Below, one piece after another: positions 57,629 through 64,000 of a DNA stretch of 64,000 bases; positions within the stretch are counted from its first letter, which is position 1, and the number at the start of each line of letters is the position of its first letter. The DNA is taken from positions 124,001 through 188,000 of the forward strand of contig JAJZVM010000001.1 in assembly GCA_021845645.1 (NCBI GenBank), read 5' to 3'. The notes beneath the pieces are model-generated. The model was not told where the DNA came from. It saw only the letters and a list, made by a program, of their open reading frames with translations, and did not search any database. A program made the position numbers and the translations under genes. This DNA is from Bacillota bacterium (GTDB taxonomy: Bacteria > Bacillota_E > JAJZYS01 > JAJYTV01).

Positions 57629-57892
57629 TCAGCGAGGATCGGCCGGGTCTGGGCGCCGCCCCAGGCGCGAACCCGGCAGTCGTTCGAGTGTGACATGCCA
57701 GCCGCCGTCGGTCCGCACCGAGCCGACAAAGCGGTTGCCCGTCGTGCGCGCAAAGGCTTCGAGGTCCCTCGGTACCGACACCTTGTCGACGAGAGCCTCG
57801 AGACGCTCGCCCGCCTCCATCTCCCGCATGACATCAGCCACGCTGATGATCGGCGCGAGTCAGCAGGTTCCCCTCAGGTCCAATGTGCGCAT
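57629..57892 (-). CDS. TusA/SirA-family protein with in-frame TGA: predicted selenoprotein
   Basis: 87 residues if TGA codon 11 is read as selenocysteine. Sequence: MRTLDLRGTC-U-LAPIISV, ADVMREMEAGERLEALVD, then RDLEAFARTTGNRFVG. It aligns without gaps to TusA/SirA (LDxxGLRC-P-x-P...GExLxVxxD...F...G), and U falls exactly on the catalytic Cys; the next Pro is Leu. GGGGAGGTG stands five bases before ATG 57892, so translation clearly begins upstream of the TGA. Conservation and codon bias continue after it. A hairpin at SECIS distance follows. TusA-like proteins carry persulfide sulfur, and a Sec version would suit redox or selenium transfer. The alternative is a nonsense-mutated pseudogene. 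The S41 peptidase gene ends 44 bp upstream. Confidence 0.75.
57832..57848 (-). promoter_or_regulatory. bacterial SECIS-like hairpin
   Basis: CATCAGC-GTG-GCTGATG, a perfect 7-bp stem with a GU-containing loop, begins 11 nt after the TGA at 57860-57862. Spacing and 17-nt size equal those of the minimal upper hairpin of the E. coli fdhF SECIS. The hairpin is within the coding sequence, as required for SelB-dependent decoding in bacteria. Confidence 0.7.
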
Positions 57893-57936
57893 GTGTTCAC
57901 CTCCCCGCTTCAGCCATCCGGCGCCATGACCGCCCG

Positions 57937-59295
57937 TCAGGGCAGCGATGCCAGCCAGCGGGCAACGGGATCCACACCGCGCTGGATGTCCCGAACCGTG
58001 ACGGGCAGTGGAATCTGTGCCGGCAGAGTCGCCGTGGTCGCCCCTTTGATCGGCGGGTAGCAAACCGTGGATACCTGGAAGGGAACGTGGAATACCGGCG
58101 TCTCGTACATCGTCACGTTGCCGCAGCCGCCGGTCGGCTCGCCGATGGTCGTGCCGACCCGCACGCCGAGCCCCGGCCCTGTCAGCGCATCCGAAAGCCA
58201 CATGGCGGAACTGAACGTGGCCCCCGACTGGAGCACGTAGAGCCTGCCGCCGAAGACCGGTCGGGCCGGCGGCAACCCGGGCGCCGTTCCCTGGCTCGTG
58301 GGCAGCGCGACGTCGGAGCGCTTGAAGCGCGGGGGCAGATGCTCGAGCCACGGGATGACGACGTCGGAATCGCCGCCGCCGTTCTGCTGGAGATCGAGCA
58401 CGACGACGGGACTCCTCTCCTTGGCCACCTGACGGAAGAAGGCCTGCACGGCGCGCCGATAGGACGCGTCATCGACGCATGAAAGGAGCAGGAAGAAACC
58501 GTGGCCTGGCGTCACCTGCCAAGCCCAGGTAGCCCCCCGGTGGCTGCCCCCGAGCAGGCCGCCGGGCAGGAGGTAGCGCTGCTCGAAGAGCCTCCTTGCA
58601 TCGGCGTCCCTCTCCGGGCTCAGGGGAAGCAGCGGCACCTGGACCGTGATGGCGGGGCCATGGCCCCGTCGCAGCCTTAGCGCGACGTCGCCGCCTCGGC
58701 GCACCGCGCCGAGCGCATGGAGCACCGTGGAGAACGGCAGGAACATCGCACCGTAGGCCTGCGTGACGAAGCGGTCGCCGAAGAAGAGCGCGGCAAGGCG
58801 CCGCTGGATGCTCGATGGCGTGACACCTGACAGTGCAAGCACCCTGTCGCCCGTCCGGACGCCGGGTGGCGCGGCGGCGGTACGCACCGCGACCAGCCCG
58901 TCCGATGCCCAGTAGAACGCGACAGGCAGCGCGCGCAGGTCCGGGCCGGGCGCGTACAGGTGCGTGTGGGTGTGCGGATCGCGCAGCCAAGTGGTCAGCC
59001 GGTCCTCGAGCATGACGACCTTCCAGGTGGGCAGGGGCTGCTCGGCTTCCTTGCGCATCGCGGCGGCATAGCCGAGGAAGGCCTCAAGGCGCGCGGGGAC
59101 GATGAGTTCCGGGTGGCTCTCCAGCCTGGCAATCATGTAGGCGATGTCGCGCTGCTGCGCCGCGACGCGCATCCCGGCATCGGCAGCCACCGAACTCACG
59201 CACGCGGCTGCCAGAAGCAGCAGCACCGCCATCCACCTGCGCAGCAGATCAACCACCACCCTGAAGGTGATGGTGTCGCGCTCTGCCGTACCCAT
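57937..59295 (-). CDS. secreted/anchored S41-family (tail-specific protease-like) peptidase
   Basis: About 452 residues: N-terminal hydrophobic signal/anchor (WMAVLLLLAAACVSSVAA), an N-terminal helical domain, a PDZ-like stretch (GVRTGDRVLALSGVTPSSI) and the S41 core with DLQQNGGGDSDVV and nucleophile Ser in LQSGATFSSAMWLSDAL, then GTTIGEPTGG. The usual S41 catalytic Lys is not obvious, so activity is uncertain. ATG 59295 is taken; a TTG at 59325 is in frame but lies in the palindrome. No good ribosome site for either. The TusA-like gene follows 44 bp downstream and may be coexpressed. Confidence 0.75.
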   Translation of the reverse strand: MGTAERDTITFRVVVDLLRRWMAVLLLLAAACVSSVAADAGMRVAAQQRDIAYMIARLESHPELIVPARLEAFLGYAAAMRKEAEQPLPTWKVVMLEDRLTTWLRDPHTHTHLYAPGPDLRALPVAFYWASDGLVAVRTAAAPPGVRTGDRVLALSGVTPSSIQRRLAALFFGDRFVTQAYGAMFLPFSTVLHALGAVRRGGDVALRLRRGHGPAITVQVPLLPLSPERDADARRLFEQRYLLPGGLLGGSHRGATWAWQVTPGHGFFLLLSCVDDASYRRAVQAFFRQVAKERSPVVVLDLQQNGGGDSDVVIPWLEHLPPRFKRSDVALPTSQGTAPGLPPARPVFGGRLYVLQSGATFSSAMWLSDALTGPGLGVRVGTTIGEPTGGCGNVTMYETPVFHVPFQVSTVCYPPIKGATTATLPAQIPLPVTVRDIQRGVDPVARWLASLP

Positions 59296-59308
59296 CAAGG
59301 TCCGAAGG

Positions 59309-59325
59309 TTGCCATCTGATGGCAA
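59309..59325. promoter_or_regulatory. 17-bp perfect palindrome before the S41 peptidase gene
   Basis: TTGCCATCTGATGGCAA is an 8-bp inverted repeat about a single central base, 13 bp before the chosen start codon. Operator-like; the binding protein is unknown. Confidence 0.45.
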
Positions 59326-59631
59326 ATGGCCGACGCGGCTCCCCGCCGGCCGCAGCCGCTGCCCCGGGCGGCCTCGCCTCCAATGGCCTTGGGATCTCCC
59401 GGGACAGGACAGCCTGTCCGCGGAGGTCCCGCGGCAGCCGGCGGTCCGACCGGGTCCCTCCTACCGGGCATGAGCCTGTGCAGGGCCAGGCCGAGGTTCG
59501 CCCGCAGGTCGCAGGTCTCCTCGACGCCCCGCGAGTACCGTATGAGCCGCTCTGAAAACGCGCCGCGGTGATGACCCCAGACCTTCCCGCCCGTCTCCAG
59601 CCCGGCGCGCCATCCTGCCGGTGCAGCCCTG
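59326..59631. other. intergenic stretch accC / S41 peptidase
   Basis: About 300 bp. One minus-strand frame after the accC stop contains RLIRYSRGVEETCDLRANLG with strongly coding-like third positions, but it has no start codon or ribosome site. It may be a decayed gene. No terminator or riboswitch was recognised. Confidence 0.3.
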
Positions 59632-60981
59632 TCAGGCTTTTTGGATCAGGCCGGCCGCGAGCCGGCGCTCAAGGAAGTTGATGTCGATGTTCCCGGCGCA
59701 GAAATCCGGATCCTCGAGGATCGCGAGGTGCAGGGGAATCGTCGTCTTGACGCCCTCGACGCGCGTCTCCAGGAGTGCGCGCCGCATGCGCGCGATGGCT
59801 TCGGGACGCGTGCGGCCCCAGGTCATCAGCTTGCCGACCATCGAGTCGTAGTAGGACGTCACCTGCGAGCCCGTGCGCACGCCGAAGTCCGCACGAACGC
59901 CGAAGCCGCCGGGCGGCTGGAACAGCTCGATCGTGCCCGGAGAGGGACGGAAGTCCTGGGTCGGATCCTCGGCGTTGATGCGGCACTCGATCGCATGACC
60001 GACGGGCTGCATGTGGTCGCTGGGCAAATTGAGGTGCTCGCCCATCGCCACGAGGAGTTGCTCCTTGACGATGTCGACGCCTGTGACGAGTTCCGTGACG
60101 CCGTGCTCCACCTGGATGCGCGTGTTCATCTCCATGAAGTAGAAGCTGCCGCTCTGGTCGAGCAGGAACTCCACCGTACCCGCATTCTCGTACGAGACGG
60201 CGAGAGCCGCCTGCCGCGCCGCCTCCTCCATGCGCAGGCGCAGCTCCTCGTCCAGGGCCGTCGACGGCGCCTCCTCGAGGAGCTTCTGGCGCCGCCGCTG
60301 CAGGGAGCTCTCGCGCTCGCCGAGCGCCGAGACGCGGCCATGCCGGTCGGCGATGACCTGGATCTCGATGTGACGCGGATCGACCAGGTACTTCTCGATG
60401 TAGAGGGATCCGTCGCCGAAGCTGGACTGCGCCTCGCTCGCGGCGCGCTCAAGCGCTGTCGCGAGCTCGCCGGGCTCCTGCACGATGCGGATGCCGCGCC
60501 CTCCGCCGCCGGCCGATGCCTTGACGAGCAGCGGGTAGCCGATGCGGGCCGCAACCGCCTCCGCCGCGGCGAGATCCGGCACGACGCCGTCGCTGCCGGG
60601 CACGACCGGCACATCGGCCTGCCGCATGGTCTCCTTGGCCTGCGCCTTCACGCCCATGCGCTCGATGGCTTCGGGCTGCGGTCCGACGAACTGCACGCCC
60701 CATAGCCGGCAGACCGAGGAGAAGGCCGCATTCTCGGCGAGAAAGCCGTAGCCCGGGTGCACCATGTCCGCGCCCGACTGCGTGACGACGTTCATGATCG
60801 AGGGGATGTGCAGGTAGCTCCGGCGTGCCGGAGCCGGCCCGACGGGATAGGCCTCGTCGGCGAGTTCGACGTGCAGAGCATGCTCGTCGGCCTCGGAGTA
60901 GATGGCGACGGTTCGCAGTCCAAGCTCACGACATGCGCGAATGACCCGGACGGCGATCTCGCCGCGGTTGGCGACCAGCAC
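59632..60981 (-). CDS. accC: acetyl-CoA carboxylase biotin carboxylase subunit
   Basis: 449 residues from GTG 60981: LVANRGEIAVRVIRACRELG, ATP-grasp with KASAGGGGRGIRIV, catalytic EMNTRIQVEHGVTE and the C-terminal GVRADFGVRTGSQVTSYYDSM. It carboxylates biotin on AccB. The expected N-terminus (I/F)HKVLVANRG continues three codons upstream to an ATC at 60990, which stands seven bases from GGGAGGG, whereas the GTG is 16 bases away. A stop lies just above, so the real start may be AUC. The usual preceding accB is missing; spoIIIAH lies 83 bp upstream. Confidence 0.95.
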   Translation of the reverse strand: MLVANRGEIAVRVIRACRELGLRTVAIYSEADEHALHVELADEAYPVGPAPARRSYLHIPSIMNVVTQSGADMVHPGYGFLAENAAFSSVCRLWGVQFVGPQPEAIERMGVKAQAKETMRQADVPVVPGSDGVVPDLAAAEAVAARIGYPLLVKASAGGGGRGIRIVQEPGELATALERAASEAQSSFGDGSLYIEKYLVDPRHIEIQVIADRHGRVSALGERESSLQRRRQKLLEEAPSTALDEELRLRMEEAARQAALAVSYENAGTVEFLLDQSGSFYFMEMNTRIQVEHGVTELVTGVDIVKEQLLVAMGEHLNLPSDHMQPVGHAIECRINAEDPTQDFRPSPGTIELFQPPGGFGVRADFGVRTGSQVTSYYDSMVGKLMTWGRTRPEAIARMRRALLETRVEGVKTTIPLHLAILEDPDFCAGNIDINFLERRLAAGLIQKA

Positions 60982-61064
60982 CTTATGGATGGATCATCCC
61001 TCCCTGGTGGAACAGATGTGGGTTCGCCCGTCCGAATGGCGATTCCTTCACGCACCCCGCCCCA

Positions 61065-61571
61065 TCAGCCTCCGGGCACGATGCGGATCGCTTCCGGCGG
61101 CAGGCCGGTCACCGTCTCCACGGTGGACGCGATCTCCAGGACCTGCCTCAAGGTCAGACGGCCGTTCGCCAGGGTCACCTCCGCTTCGCCCGACGTGATG
61201 ACGGTGGCCGCCTGGAAGCCGCGCGATGCGAGTTCGGCGTCGCTCTCCTGCTCGATGCGCATGATGCGGGTCAGTTCCGTCGCCTGATCGCCCGCCAGCT
61301 GTCGGGTCTGGGCACTCTGCGCCACGGCGGCGATCTGCGTCAGGTCGGCAAGCGAGCGGCTCTGCGCCTGGTCGCGCGACAGGCGGAGGGTGACGACCGC
61401 CGAGAGGTCCAGGGTCGGCGGCAGGCTCGAGCGGGTGAAGGCCTGCGTCGCGCCGGGGGGCGGCAGTTCGGCCTGCGGATGGTCACGCCACCAGAGGTAG
61501 ACCAAGATCAGCAGCAGGAGGCCGACGAGCAGCGACAGCCGCCAAAGGCGCTCGCGATCGAAGCGGTGCAT
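61065..61571 (-). CDS. spoIIIAH: stage III sporulation protein AH
   Basis: 168 residues: one N-terminal helix (about 10-28), then the YscJ/FliF-like ring-building domain with EQESDAELASRGFQAATVIT. SpoIIIAH from the mother cell pairs with forespore SpoIIQ across the septum. The first base of its ATG is shared with the spoIIIAG stop (TGATG). Confidence 0.93.
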   Translation of the reverse strand: MHRFDRERLWRLSLLVGLLLLILVYLWWRDHPQAELPPPGATQAFTRSSLPPTLDLSAVVTLRLSRDQAQSRSLADLTQIAAVAQSAQTRQLAGDQATELTRIMRIEQESDAELASRGFQAATVITSGEAEVTLANGRLTLRQVLEIASTVETVTGLPPEAIRIVPGG

Positions 61572-62131
61572 CAGCGACCGCCTCCCGCCGGCAAGACCTC
61601 GATGGCGTAGGCCGGCAGGCCAAGCAGCGCCTGCGCCGCCTGGCTCAGCTCCTCGCGCACCACCGGATTGGAGGCGCCCGATGCCACCACCAGCGCCCCG
61701 ACCACCTTCGGTGCCATCTCCTGCGTCAGGACCGGCGTCTGCGCCGATCCGGCCGTGGCGAGCGTCGTCTGGTTCGTCGTGTCGACCGACTGGCTGGCGC
61801 CGCTGCCTGTCGTCTGCCGCCGCGTCGTCTGGTTGAAGGCGTAGAGGTACCCCGGACCGCCCTGCAGGCTGAGGCTGACCCGCACCTGACCCGCCCCCGC
61901 CACCGCCGAGAGCGCGGACTGGACCGACGACGCGAGCAGCTGCTCGTAGTCCATGATGTCCTGGCCAGGGGCCGTCACATGCGGGCTCTGGCTCGCACTG
62001 GCGGCGGGAGTGCTCGTCGGCGTGGCGCTGAAGAATGTCGTGACGATGAGCAGGATAGCCGCGGCGGCGATCCCGAGGATGAGCCAGGTGCGCAGCCGGC
62101 GGACGTCGAGTCCGTCCAGGATGCCTTTCAC
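61571..62131 (-). CDS. spoIIIAG: stage III sporulation protein AG
   Basis: 186 residues: N-terminal helix (about 14-36), Ser/Ala/Pro linker, then a ring-building domain (SALSAVAGAGQVRVSLSLQ; VVGALVVASGASNPVVREEL). It forms the large secretin-like ring of the SpoIIIA-SpoIIQ channel. GTG 62131 overlaps the spoIIIAF stop. Confidence 0.93.
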   Translation of the reverse strand: MKGILDGLDVRRLRTWLILGIAAAAILLIVTTFFSATPTSTPAASASQSPHVTAPGQDIMDYEQLLASSVQSALSAVAGAGQVRVSLSLQGGPGYLYAFNQTTRRQTTGSGASQSVDTTNQTTLATAGSAQTPVLTQEMAPKVVGALVVASGASNPVVREELSQAAQALLGLPAYAIEVLPAGGGR

Positions 62132-62640
62132 GGTGCCAAGCCTCCTTCGCTTGAATCTACGCGTACCGCGCCGGGGGAAATGCCGAGCGCTGTGGCGACC
62201 GCCTGCTGGACCGCCTGCCTCGTCGCCGTGGCCGGATGGCCACGCATGGTGACGGTCGCGGCCGACGGCGCGTCGCCGCCGCCGATGGTCACGCGGACGC
62301 CGGCGGCGGCACGCCCCGCGACCGACATCGCCGCCGCCTCGCCCGCCGCGGCCATCTCCCGGCGATAGGCGACCAACGTCTGACTCTGCTCCTGCCCCTG
62401 CAGCAGGGCCCCCTGCTGCAGGAGGCCCTGCACGTCGGGATCGTGCCAGAAGCTGCCCGCCAGGACTGGCAGGCGCTGCCGCCAGATGGAGGCAAGCGGC
62501 TGGAGCACCGCCACCATCAGGAGGAGCCCGATCACGAGGCGCGTGTAGCGGCGCATGGCGCTCGCCGGCTGCAGGGCCTCGAGCAGCCAGCCGAACAGCG
62601 CGACGACCAGGATGCCGCGCAGCCAGGAGAGCCAGTCCAT
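62128..62640 (-). CDS. spoIIIAF: stage III sporulation protein AF
   Basis: 170 residues: two N-terminal helices (WLRGILVVALFGWLLEALQP; LVIGLLLMVAVLQPL), then a ring-building domain (about 85-170). ATG 62640 shares bases with the end of spoIIIAE. The frame extends far upstream as a shadow of spoIIIAE. Confidence 0.92.
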   Translation of the reverse strand: MDWLSWLRGILVVALFGWLLEALQPASAMRRYTRLVIGLLLMVAVLQPLASIWRQRLPVLAGSFWHDPDVQGLLQQGALLQGQEQSQTLVAYRREMAAAGEAAAMSVAGRAAAGVRVTIGGGDAPSAATVTMRGHPATATRQAVQQAVATALGISPGAVRVDSSEGGLAP

Positions 62641-63809
62641 CAGCCCCAGGCCCCCTTGCCCGCGGCGAAGACGATGGTCATCGAGAGGAAGAACATCACG
62701 CCCACCGCCCCGAGGGCGACGGCCAGGTGCGCGAGGCTCGTGGCGAACTGCGAGAGCGCGTCGACGATCGTCTTGCTGCCGATCGGGGCGAGAACGCCTG
62801 CCGAGAGGCGGAACACGAGGATCAGGACCAGCAGCTTGAGGATCGGCACGACGATCAGATAGCCGACACCGAGCAGGCCGATGAGCCCGACGGCGTCCTT
62901 GAGGAGGTACGTGGAGCCGAAGACGGCCTCCGCGGCGTCGGAAAACAGCTTGCCGACGACGGGGATGAAGGTGTTGGCGAGGAACTTGCCGGAGCGCAGG
63001 GCGACACCGTCCATCACCGGGCCCGCGGCGCCGTATACGGCGATCAGTCCGACGAAGAGGGTGAGCGCCGCACCGGTCGTCCACAGCCCTACCTGGCGCA
63101 GGAGCGTCGCGATGCCGCTCAGCCGGAAGCCCGAGACCTGTCCGATCACCTCCAGCACGACGCCGGCGATCAGCGCAGGGATGACGAGACCACGCACGAT
63201 CGCCGCGATCACGTTGATCGCCACCAGCATCAGCGGGTGGAAGAGGCCGGCGGTCATGAAGGCGCCGACACCCGCCAGCAGCATGGTCACCAGCGGCAGC
63301 ATGGATTGCATCAGACCCACCATCAGACCGACGCTCTGTTCGACAAGCTGCGCCGCCTGATAGAAGGCGTCGATGGCCAGCACGGCAAGCGCAAGGTAGA
63401 CGGCCGCCGTGGCGAACCGGCTGACCTCCTGCCGCTCGAAGCCGTCGGCCAGCAGTTCGAGCAGGGCCGCCACGACGCCGAGCGCGAGCAGCTCGCCCAG
63501 GAGCCGGCTCTCCTGCACGAGGTCCCCGGCGGCCAGGTCCCAGACGCCGCGCACCAGCTGCGCGGGGCCGTAGACCCCGCCGCCGTGCGCCATGGACGAG
63601 ATCACGCGGCCGATGTCCAGTGCTGGCAGCTTGCCGGCGGTCGCGCGGTTGACCTCCTGCAGGTAGGAATTCAGCGGAGACGACTGCACGGCACCGTAGG
63701 CCGGGCTCAGATCGGCGGAGGGTGTCGGCAGCGGAGTCGCAGCCCAGGCCGCCTGCGCCCCGCCGACCAGGAGGATGCCCGCGAGCAGACAGGCCTTCAG
63801 CCACCTCAC
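62640..63809 (-). CDS. spoIIIAE: stage III sporulation protein AE
   Basis: 389 residues: signal peptide (about 1-23), then seven or more helices, with the conserved LALAVLAIDAFYQAAQ, LHPLMLVAIN-like FHPLMLVAIN and KFLANTFIPVVGKLFSDA segments. It is a polytopic membrane component of the SpoIIIA channel, related to export apparatus proteins. The start is GTG 63809, overlapping the spoIIIAD stop (GTGA). Confidence 0.94.
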   Translation of the reverse strand: MRWLKACLLAGILLVGGAQAAWAATPLPTPSADLSPAYGAVQSSPLNSYLQEVNRATAGKLPALDIGRVISSMAHGGGVYGPAQLVRGVWDLAAGDLVQESRLLGELLALGVVAALLELLADGFERQEVSRFATAAVYLALAVLAIDAFYQAAQLVEQSVGLMVGLMQSMLPLVTMLLAGVGAFMTAGLFHPLMLVAINVIAAIVRGLVIPALIAGVVLEVIGQVSGFRLSGIATLLRQVGLWTTGAALTLFVGLIAVYGAAGPVMDGVALRSGKFLANTFIPVVGKLFSDAAEAVFGSTYLLKDAVGLIGLLGVGYLIVVPILKLLVLILVFRLSAGVLAPIGSKTIVDALSQFATSLAHLAVALGAVGVMFFLSMTIVFAAGKGAWG

Positions 63810-64000
63810 AGCCCCACCCCCAGCACAAGATGCACAAGAGCTCCGACGATCGGCACCGCGAGCACCAGGATCAGAACCTTGCCGCCCAGCTCCACCTTCT
63901 GGGCCAGGGCGCCCTCGCCGGCATCGCGTGCGACCTGCGCCGCGAACTCCGCCAGGTACGCGATGCCGATCACCCGCAGCACGACATCGATGTAGAGGAG
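63806..64000 (-). CDS. spoIIIAD: stage III sporulation protein AD (C-terminal part, truncated by window edge)
   Basis: The minus strand is open from the window edge to TGA 63806 and reads VLRVIGIAYLAEFAAQVARD, AGEGALAQKVELGGKVLIL and a final hydrophobic helix, the C-terminal half of SpoIIIAD. The N-terminus and spoIIIAA-AC would lie beyond the window. Coupled to spoIIIAE by a 4-bp overlap. Confidence 0.9.
   Translation of the reverse strand, partial: LLYIDVVLRVIGIAYLAEFAAQVARDAGEGALAQKVELGGKVLILVLAVPIVGALVHLVLGVGL

Noticed and set aside
57860..57862. General TGA reassignment (TGA read as an amino acid throughout) as explanation of the in-frame TGA
   Set aside because: Many genes in the window, such as spoVAC, nudF and both MFS genes, end cleanly at TGA, so TGA is a normal stop here.
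59319..59571. Plus-strand small ORFs upstream of accC
   Set aside because: No ribosome sites, no recognisable protein, and they lie opposite a better coding-like minus-strand frame.
1..64000. CRISPR arrays, tRNA or rRNA genes, phage attachment sites
   Set aside because: Looked for repeated spacer-like units, CCA-ended cloverleafs and rRNA blocks while reading; none was seen. A tRNAscan or CRISPR search would be decisive.

Overview
The window is about 68% G+C by eye, with very short intergenic gaps, many ATGA/GTGA/TGATG stop-start overlaps and many GTG/TTG starts behind strong Shine-Dalgarno sequences. It carries spo0A, spoIVB, spoIIAA-spoIIAB-sigF, spoVAC-AD-AEB, spoIIM, dacF and spoIIIAD-AH, so the host is an endospore-forming Bacillota. 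The base composition, the archaeal-type AspRS and the SLH-domain surface protein fit a deep-branching high-GC lineage of the Symbiobacterium/Thermaerobacter/Sulfobacillus/Limnochordia kind better than Bacillus. The genus cannot be fixed from the sequence. No rRNA, tRNA or CRISPR array was seen.

Layout. 1-2.4 kb: the end of an unknown gene, a CopD-like membrane protein and a PolX/PHP protein. 2.4-4.0 kb: a T-box leader and an archaeal-type AspRS. 4.1-9.1 kb: an efflux block of two tandem MFS paralogues, a MarR regulator with its operator, and an ABC exporter. 9.4-11.8 kb: a MntR/DtxR regulator with operator, an unusual Nramp protein and a small membrane protein. 11.8-16.0 kb: a LytTR two-component pair and an oligopeptidase. 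16.1-25.7 kb (minus strand): scpA/scpB, spoVA, dodecin, spoIIA, dacF, xerD, ald and spoIIM. 26-31.5 kb: a cyclic-di-GMP island (HD-GYP protein, then a c-di-GMP-I riboswitch driving an SLH protein) lying among a decayed group II intron, an IS3 end and an IS4 fragment. 31.5-41.5 kb (minus): a branched-chain keto-acid operon (unknown gene, ptb, bcd, buk, E1 alpha, E1 beta, E2, lipA), then nudF and an EndoQ-like gene. 41.9-64 kb (minus): the Bacillus-like chain spoIIIA, accC, asp23 group, nusB, folD, xseA, xseB, ispA, dxs, tlyA, (HD hydrolase, nadK), argR, recN, spoIVB, spo0A.

How it works together. Most of the minus strand is the conserved sporulation and housekeeping supercluster: Spo0A starts sporulation, the SpoIIA module activates sigma-F, SpoIIIA and SpoIVB act in forespore-mother cell signalling, and SpoVA handles dipicolinate. 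The bkd block would make branched acyl-CoA and ATP from leucine, isoleucine and valine. The plus-strand islands look accessory: drug efflux, metal uptake and c-di-GMP-controlled cell surface.

The most interesting item is a TusA/SirA-family gene at 57629-57892 with an in-frame TGA exactly where the family has its catalytic cysteine. A 17-nt perfect hairpin starts 11 nt after the TGA, the geometry of a bacterial SECIS, which predicts a selenoprotein.
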